This document shows positions 58,738 to 64,000 of a stretch of 64,000 bases of DNA, piece by piece. The DNA comes from Acuticoccus sp963704595 (GTDB lineage Bacteria > Pseudomonadota > Alphaproteobacteria > Rhizobiales > Amorphaceae). The notes under the pieces are model-generated. The model had not been told where the DNA came from and did no database searches. It saw nothing but the letters and a program-made list of their open reading frames with translations. A program made the position numbers and the translations under genes. Position 1 is the stretch's first letter; the number at the start of each line of letters is the position of its first letter. The DNA lies in assembly GCA_963704595.1 (NCBI GenBank), contig OY969922.1, forward strand, positions 3,968,001 to 4,032,000. Direction: 5' to 3'.

Positions 58738-59680
58738 ATGAGCCTACGCATCGACAAACCCATCCTGATCGGCCTCGTCTTCATCGTCATCATCCTGGCG
58801 GCGGGCACGGCCTACACGGTCGCGACGCAGGGCACGGCGACCTTCATCTCGCCGAACTACCTGATGCAGCAGCTCCACTTCGGCGCCTTCCTCGGGATGA
58901 CGGCGGCCGGGATGATGATGGTCATCCTCCTCGGCCACATCGACCTTTCGGTGCCCTGGACGCTGACCACCAGCGCCATGGTCGCCTCCGCCATCGGCGG
59001 GATGGAAGGCAACCTCGTCGGCCTGCTGGTCGGCCTCACGGTCGGCCTCGTCAACGGCATCGGCGTCGCCGTGCTGCGCGTGCCCTCGATGATCTTCACC
59101 CTCGGCGTCAACACCGTGCTCCTCGGCTGCATGGTGATGCTGACCGGCGGCCACGCCCCGCAGTCCGCCGCGACGGACCTGATGCTGTTCCTCGGCCGCG
59201 ACCGTATCGTTCGAGATCCCGCACTCGGTGGTGGTCTGGGCGCTGATGTCGGCGGCGCTGGTCTACATGCTGAACCGCACGCCGCTGGGGCGCTACATGT
59301 ACGCCATCGGCAACCAGGAGGCCGCGGCGTACCTCTCCGGCGTTCGCACCCGGCTCGTGATCATCGCCTCGTTCATGATCTGCTCGCTGTGCGCGGCCAT
59401 CGCCGGCCTTTCGCTGGCCGGCTACTCGGCGCGCGCGTTCCAGGCGATGGGCGACCAGTATCTCCTGCCGTCGATCGCGGCGGTGGTGCTCGGTGGCACC
59501 AACATCCTCGGCGGCAGCGGGCGCTACTCGGGCACGGTGGTCGGCGTGGTGCTGATCGTGCTCCTGCAGTCGATGCTGTCGATCATGCAGATGGAAGAGG
59601 CCTACCGGCAGATCATCTACGGCGCCGTCATCATCCTGATGCTGCTGATCTATTCCCGCGGGCGAAAGGCGGCGGTCTAG
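58738..59680 (+). CDS. CUT2 sugar ABC permease 2, one frameshift
   Basis: An RbsC-like permease of about 313 residues. The first frame has GHIDLSVPWTLTTSAMVASA and the second IGNQEAAAYLSGVRTRLVII and GGTNILGGSGRYSGTVVG. One extra base near 59208 lies between LGRDRI and FEIPHSVVVWAL. The start may be ATG at 58738 or GTG at 58723, which overlaps the previous stop as GTGA. It converges with the flavin reductase gene, the two stops overlapping by a few bases. Confidence 0.9.
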
Positions 59681-60219
59681 GCCACCGCGGCGTAGCGGCC
59701 GCGGAAATAAAGGAGCGGCGCGCCTTCGCCGGAGGCGGTCGCCGTCACCCTGCCGATCATCACCGTGTGGTCGCCGGCATCGTGCTCGGCGACGACGTCG
59801 CACTCCAGCCGGGCGAGGCACCCCTCCATCAGCGGCAGGCCGTCGGGCGCGGCGTGCCAGGCGATGTCGTGGAAGGCTTCGGCCGAGCGCATGAAGGCGT
59901 CGGCCAGCGCCCGCTGCTCGGCCTTCAGCACATGGACGGCAAACCGCGGCGCCGCCGAGAAGTGCGCATGGCGGTGCGAGGACTTGGCAGGCGACCACAT
60001 CACCAGCGGCGGGTCGAGCGAGAGCGAGGTGAAGGAGTTCACCGTCATGCCCATCGGGCCGTGGCGCGCGGCGCAGGTGACCACCGTCACCCCCGTGGCG
60101 AACCGGCCGAGAATGTCGCGGTAGGCGCGGGTATCGCCGGGCGGCTCGGCCGGCCTCGCTTCGTGGCGGGGCTCGTCGCCGGCGGCATCGTTGGTGGTGG
60201 CGGCGCGGAAGAGATCCAT
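59677..60219 (-). CDS. smoA: Flavin reductase (SmoA-like FMN reductase)
   Basis: A 180-residue flavin reductase-domain protein. Its marks are ILGRFATGVTVVTCAARHGP and GMTVNSFTSLSLDPPLVMWS. Such enzymes use NAD(P)H to make free FMNH2 for a partner monooxygenase. The gene follows the aldo-keto reductase with a one-base overlap (TGATG). In the sulfoquinovose monooxygenase pathway the same trio is SmoA-SmoB-SmoC. The N-terminal 28 residues are charged and low complexity. Confidence 0.82.
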   Translation of the reverse strand: MDLFRAATTNDAAGDEPRHEARPAEPPGDTRAYRDILGRFATGVTVVTCAARHGPMGMTVNSFTSLSLDPPLVMWSPAKSSHRHAHFSAAPRFAVHVLKAEQRALADAFMRSAEAFHDIAWHAAPDGLPLMEGCLARLECDVVAEHDAGDHTVMIGRVTATASGEGAPLLYFRGRYAAVA

Positions 60220-61104
60220 CAGGCGACCTCGTGTCCGCGCGACAGCTCGTAGAGCTCGAACCAGGTTTCGCGGTCGATCGCCACCTCCAGCGCCTTTGCC
60301 ACCGCCGCAATCCGCGACAGGTTGTTGGTGCCGACGACAGGCAGGATCCGCGGCCGGATGCGCAAGCAGCCAGGCGAGCGCCCCCGCGGTCACGTCGCCC
60401 CCCGCCACCTCGGCGAGCCTGTCCGCCAGCGCGCCGTTCTGGGGTGCGAACAGCGCACCGCCCGCAAGCGGCGACCACGCCATCACCGGAAGCCCCCGCT
60501 CCTGCAGGAAGGCAAGGTCGCCGTTGGTGAAGGCGTCCGTCCGCAACACCGAAAGCTCGATCTGGTTGGTGACGATCTGCGCCGTCATCGCCGACTGGAG
60601 AAGGCGAAAATCGTGCGGCTTGAAGTTGGAGACCCCGACCGTGCGCACCTTGCCGCTGTCGACCAGCGCATCGAGGGCGCGGGCGGTGTCCTCGTGGTCC
60701 ATCAGCGGGTCGGGCCGGTGGACCATCAGGAGGTCGATCCGCTCGATCCCCATCTTGGCGAGGGAATGCTCGGCGGCCGCGGTGATGTGCGCGGCGGAGG
60801 TGTCGTAGTGCTTCACCCGGCGCTCCGGCGTCTTCGCGCCGAGGAGCTTGATGCCGGACTTGGTGGCGATCTCGATGCGGTCGCGGAGCGAGGGATCCGC
60901 CTTCAGCGCCGCGCCGAAGACCGCCTCGCTTTCCGCGTCGCCGTAGATGTCGGCCTGATCGAAGGTGGTAATCCCTTGCGCGAGGCAGGCGTCGATCTTG
61001 GCGCGGACCGCCTTTTCGGACCGGTCGGAATCGCCCGCCAGCCGCCACATGCCGTAGACGATGCGCGAGAATTCCAGCCCTTCAGCGATCGCGACCCGTT
61101 CCAT
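60219..61104 (-). CDS. smoB: Aldo-keto reductase (SmoB-like 6-oxoglucose reductase), one frameshift
   Basis: About 294 residues of the YdhF/SmoB branch of aldo-keto reductases. The tetrad is visible as D49, Y54, K82 and H129 (TFDQADIYGD, ATKSG, MVHRPDPL). The end, after correction of one extra base near 60365, reads ILPVVGTNNLSRIAAV and WFELYELSRGHEVA. In the sulfo-SMO pathway this enzyme reduces 6-oxo-glucose to glucose with NADPH. It shares one base with each neighbour. Substrate is inferred from operon context and family. Confidence 0.82.
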
Positions 61105-62261
61105 CAGCGCCGCTCCCCCACGCCGAGCGGCGTCGCGGGGGTGGCAGTGGGCACGCGGCCGTAGACCTCTGGCAGCGAGCAGGTATCGAGGTGCGGCATC
61201 ACCAGCCTTCCGAAATGTTTCGCTTCGTCGATGTGCGGATAGCCCGAAAAGATGAACGCGCGGATGCCCATCTTCCGGTAGGCCTCGAGCTCGGAGAGCA
61301 CCTGATCGGCCGATCCCACGATCGCCGCACCGCAGCCCGACCGTGCACGGCCAACCCCCGTCCACAGGTGTGGTTCCACGAACCCCTCGATATCGGCGAT
61401 CTCCCGGTTCTTCGCCTGGTGCGACACGCCCAGCGAACCGGCATCGAGCGCACGCTCCCGGATCGCGCGGCCGGCCTCGTCGTCGAGCTTCGAGACGAGC
61501 TCTCGCGCATACTCCTTCGCCTCGGCTTCGGTGTCGCGCACGACCATGTGGACGCGCAGGCCGTAGTCGAGCGTGCGGCCGAGCTTTTCGGCGCGCTCGG
61601 CGACGGCCTTCATCCGCCCGGCGAGTTCGTCCTTCGGCTCGGGCCACATGAGGTAGACGTCGCAGTGCTCGGCGCAAAGATCGAGCGCAGGCGGCGAGTA
61701 GCCGCCGAAGTAGAGGAGCGGGCCGCCGTTGGTCTGGTACGGAACGGCCGGCTGGGTGGTGACGCCCGCGAAGTTGTAGACCTCGCCCGCGTGGTTGATC
61801 TCGTCCCGCGTCCAAGCCTGCTTCAGGATCTCCACCACCTCGCGCGAGCGCTGGTAGCGGTAGGCGCTGTCGGCATTCTCTCCCGGAAAATCGGACGAGA
61901 TGATGTTGAGCGTCAGCCGCCCCTTCAGCATGTGATCGAGCGTCGCGACCGTGCGAGCGAGCATGATCGGCTGCATCTCGCCGCAGCGGATCGCGGCGAG
62001 GAAGTTGATCTTGTCGGTAAGCGGCGCGCAGGCGGCGACGAAGGACAGCGTGTCCTGCCCGACCTGGTAGGACGACGGGCACAGGATGTTGCGGAAGCCT
62101 TCCTGTTCTGCTGTCCTCACGATGTCGGCGCAGTGCTCGAAGGAGGAGCGGAGCGCCCCGTCAGGCACGCCGAGATGGCGGTAGTCGTCCGAGCAGAGCG
62201 CTGAGAACCAGCTGACCTCCGCGGCCTCGAGGTCGGGAGACGTGATCGGCACGACGGTCAT
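61104..62261 (-). CDS. smoC: LLM-class flavin monooxygenase (SmoC-like sulfoquinovose monooxygenase)
   Basis: A 385-residue member of the SsuD/alkanesulfonate monooxygenase group, a TIM-barrel enzyme using FMNH2 and oxygen to break C-S bonds. Family blocks include RLTLNIISSDFPGENADSAY, YNFAGVTTQPAVPYQTNGGP and LLYFGGYSPPALDLCAEHCD. In the pathway known from Agrobacterium, SmoC turns sulfoquinovose into 6-oxo-glucose and sulfite. ATG at 62261 with GAGG ahead is chosen over ATG 62303. It is the first gene of a three-gene operon with flavin reductase and aldo-keto reductase, a combination that points to the sulfo-SMO pathway. Taurine- or alkanesulfonate-type substrates are less likely given the reductase. 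Confidence 0.8.
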   Translation of the reverse strand: MTVVPITSPDLEAAEVSWFSALCSDDYRHLGVPDGALRSSFEHCADIVRTAEQEGFRNILCPSSYQVGQDTLSFVAACAPLTDKINFLAAIRCGEMQPIMLARTVATLDHMLKGRLTLNIISSDFPGENADSAYRYQRSREVVEILKQAWTRDEINHAGEVYNFAGVTTQPAVPYQTNGGPLLYFGGYSPPALDLCAEHCDVYLMWPEPKDELAGRMKAVAERAEKLGRTLDYGLRVHMVVRDTEAEAKEYARELVSKLDDEAGRAIRERALDAGSLGVSHQAKNREIADIEGFVEPHLWTGVGRARSGCGAAIVGSADQVLSELEAYRKMGIRAFIFSGYPHIDEAKHFGRLVMPHLDTCSLPEVYGRVPTATPATPLGVGERR

Positions 62262-62348
62262 CAAAGGCCTCGGCAGGCTTGCAATTCGGGGTTTACGTAT
62301 CACCCGGCCTGCGGTAGATCAATAGTGTATCAATTCCGGCGCTTCAGC
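62262..62348. promoter_or_regulatory. Divergent promoter region with repeated GTATCA
   Basis: The 87 bp between the monooxygenase and GntR genes hold GTATCA at 62297-62302 and 62327-62332, 30 bp apart and so on the same helix face. They are candidate operator half-sites for the adjacent GntR protein, which would then control both itself and the smo-like operon. Confidence 0.45.
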
Positions 62349-63056
62349 ATGGCCCTGCAAGAACCCTCCGCGTTGCCCCGCTATCGCCAGATCGGCGAGC
62401 TGCTGGTGCGCGAGATCGATGCCGGCCGCCTGCTCGACGGCGAAAAGCTGGAGCCGGAGCGCGACCTTGCGGTGCAGCTCGGCACCTCGGTCGGCACCCT
62501 GCGCAAGGCGCTGGCGTTCCTCGAACGCGAGGGGCTGCTGGAGCGGCGCCAGGGCTCGGGCAACTACGTGCGCCACCGCGGCGGGCGGGACGGCGTCTAC
62601 GCCTTCTTCCGCATCGAGCTTCTGGCCGGAGGCGGCGCGCCGAGTGCGGAAATCCTCTCTGTCGACCGGCTCCCCAAGCCCGCCTGCGCGCCCGATTTCG
62701 GCCGGGCCGCCGAGGCCCACCGCATCCGGCGCCTCCGCCGGCTCGATGGCATCCCCGCCGTCGCCGAGGAGATCTGGCTCGACGCCTCCTACACCGAAAC
62801 GCTGACCCGGGATGATCTCGGCGACAGCCTCTACCTCGCCTACAAGGAGCGGCTCGGCCTCTGGATCATGCGCGCCGAAGACAGGGTATCCATCGCGCCG
62901 GCGCCGGCCTGGGTGCCGCCCGCGTTCGGCGTTTCCCCCGACGCGATGTGCGGCTTCGTGGAGCGGATCAGCTGGTCGCAGGCCAGCGACCGCGCCGAGT
63001 GGTCGCAATCATGGTTCGACCCCGCGGTCGCCCGCTACGTGCAAAGAATCAAGTGA
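62349..63056 (+). CDS. GntR-family regulator of the HutC (UTRA) type
   Basis: About 235 residues. A winged helix at about residues 10-75 (YRQIGELLVREIDAGRLLDG, then LGTSVGTLRKALAFLEREGL and RRQGSGNYVR) is followed by a UTRA ligand-binding domain ending SQSWFDPAVARYVQRI. ATG at 62349 is preferred by family alignment; GTG at 62325 would add eight residues. Neither start has a clear ribosome site. It diverges from the monooxygenase operon and overlaps the next gene by 4 bp (GTGA). It probably senses the substrate or a product of that pathway. Confidence 0.88.
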   Translation: MALQEPSALPRYRQIGELLVREIDAGRLLDGEKLEPERDLAVQLGTSVGTLRKALAFLEREGLLERRQGSGNYVRHRGGRDGVYAFFRIELLAGGGAPSAEILSVDRLPKPACAPDFGRAAEAHRIRRLRRLDGIPAVAEEIWLDASYTETLTRDDLGDSLYLAYKERLGLWIMRAEDRVSIAPAPAWVPPAFGVSPDAMCGFVERISWSQASDRAEWSQSWFDPAVARYVQRIK

Positions 63057-64000
63057 ACACGATCCGATACGGTCTCGCCGGCACCGGCATGATGGGCCAC
63101 GAGCACATCCGCAATATCGCGCTCCTCGACGACGCGTCGGTCGCCGCCGTCTTCGACCCCGACGCCGCGATGCTTGAGACCGCGTTGCAGCTGGCGCCCG
63201 GCGCCCGCGTCCACGGCACCTTCGCCGGCCTCGCCGCCGACCCGGAGATCGACTGCCTGCTGATCGCCTCGCCCAACTACCTCCACCTCGAGCAGCTCGA
63301 GGTGGCGCTGGGCGACCGGGCGGCGCTCCCCGTCCTCGTCGAGAAGCCGCTCTATACGCGCAGCGGGGATGCCGAGCGGGTCGCCCGCCTCGTCGCGCGC
63401 GAGCCGTTCATCTGGGTGGCGATGGAATACCGCTACATGCCGCCGATCGCGGCGTTCATCCAGAACGCGCATCTCGCGACTGGCGGCGTCCGGATGCTGA
63501 CCATCCGCGAGCACCGCTACCCCTTCCTCGCCAAGGTGAAGGACTGGAACCGCTTCAACCGCTACACCGGCGGCACGCTGGTCGAGAAATGCTGCCACTT
63601 CTTCGACCTGATGCGCCTCATCCTGCGGGACGAACCGGTGCGGGTGATGGCGAGCGCCGCGCAGGCCGTGAACCATCGCGACGAGCGCTACGGCGGCCAG
63701 CGGCCCGACATCTGGGACCACGGCTACGTCATCGTCGACTTTGCCGGCGGCACCCGCGCGATGCTGGAGCTGTGCATGTTCGCCGACGGCTCGCGCTACC
63801 AGGAGGAGATCTCCGCGGTCGGCCCGGACGGCAAGATCGAGGTGCACGTGCCGGGGCCAACGCGCTTCTGGCCGGAGCATCTCGGCGCGTCGCCGGTAGC
63901 AGAGGTCATCGTCAGCCCGCGCGACCCCGCCGGCCCGCGCGAGGTCGCGGTGCCGGTGGACCAGGCCCTGCTCGACGCCGGCGACCACAACGGCGCCACC
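63053..64000 (+). CDS. Gfo/Idh/MocA-family NAD(P)-dependent enzyme (partial, runs off the window)
   Basis: At least 316 residues. The N-terminal Rossmann fold shows GLAGTGMMG (residues 7-15) and the EKP motif VLVEKPLY (lysine at about 98). The C-terminal part has YRYMPPI and TGGTLVEKCCHFFDLMRLIL. The start is GTG at 63053, overlapping the GntR stop. Members oxidise sugars or, in some glycosidase families, hydrolyse glycosides through an NAD redox cycle. Beside smo-like genes it may be an NAD-dependent sulfoquinovosidase; a sugar or inositol dehydrogenase is the plain alternative. The end lies beyond 64000. Confidence 0.85.
   Translation, partial: MNTIRYGLAGTGMMGHEHIRNIALLDDASVAAVFDPDAAMLETALQLAPGARVHGTFAGLAADPEIDCLLIASPNYLHLEQLEVALGDRAALPVLVEKPLYTRSGDAERVARLVAREPFIWVAMEYRYMPPIAAFIQNAHLATGGVRMLTIREHRYPFLAKVKDWNRFNRYTGGTLVEKCCHFFDLMRLILRDEPVRVMASAAQAVNHRDERYGGQRPDIWDHGYVIVDFAGGTRAMLELCMFADGSRYQEEISAVGPDGKIEVHVPGPTRFWPEHLGASPVAEVIVSPRDPAGPREVAVPVDQALLDAGDHNGAT

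Overview
The window is high-GC DNA with alphaproteobacterial, probably Hyphomicrobiales (Rhizobiales), gene order. Evidence is the order parvulin isomerase-argJ-mutT next to secA, helicase/S4 protein/fdxA/carD, a tiny cytochrome oxidase subunit IV gene ahead of the transhydrogenase genes, and many binding-protein ABC operons. No rRNA, tRNA, phage, IS element or CRISPR array was seen. It reads as ordinary chromosome of a metabolically versatile heterotroph.

Layout. 0-8 kb: secA (cut by the left edge), parvulin isomerase, argJ, mutT, then opgG-opgH for osmoregulated periplasmic glucans. 8-13 kb: an exported GH8 glucanase, then pntAA-pntAB-[38-codon ORF]-pntB and the CoxIV-like gene on the minus strand. 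13-19 kb: glcD-glcE-(membrane protein)-glcF for glycolate oxidation, a GNAT enzyme and a cupin regulator. 19-25 kb: urtABCDE urea transporter behind a good sigma-54 promoter. 25-32 kb: small membrane or exported proteins, carD, fdxA, an exported alpha/beta hydrolase, an S4 protein and a SUV3-like helicase. 32-39 kb: a polyol (mannitol/sorbitol) ABC operon with two dehydrogenases. 39-42 kb: a YeiH-type transporter and an OmpA-like protein with about 26 copies of a 9-residue repeat. 42-48 kb: an ABC operon with an MGH1/GH63 glycosidase, probably for glucosyl- or mannosylglycerate-type solutes. 48-55 kb: a ThiY/NMT1-type transporter split around two amidohydrolases (dihydroorotase-like and deaminase-like), probably a nitrogen-heterocycle pathway. 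55-64 kb: a ribose-type ABC transporter facing a flavin reductase/aldo-keto reductase/LLM monooxygenase operon, with a divergent GntR regulator and a Gfo/Idh/MocA enzyme.

The last region is the most interesting. The flavin reductase, YdhF-type aldo-keto reductase and SsuD-like monooxygenase are the three enzymes of the oxygenolytic sulfoquinovose pathway (SmoA, SmoB, SmoC), which turns the plant sulfolipid sugar into glucose plus sulfite. Here they sit with a CUT2-type transporter, a GntR regulator and a Gfo/Idh/MocA protein that could be an NAD-dependent sulfoquinovosidase, which would make an unusual version of the pathway.

A caution for every reader: at least 18 net single-base frameshifts interrupt otherwise intact, conserved genes, including essential secA. 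Most behave as one extra base. This looks like residual sequencing or assembly error rather than decay. Broken genes are therefore annotated as whole genes with the break position given.
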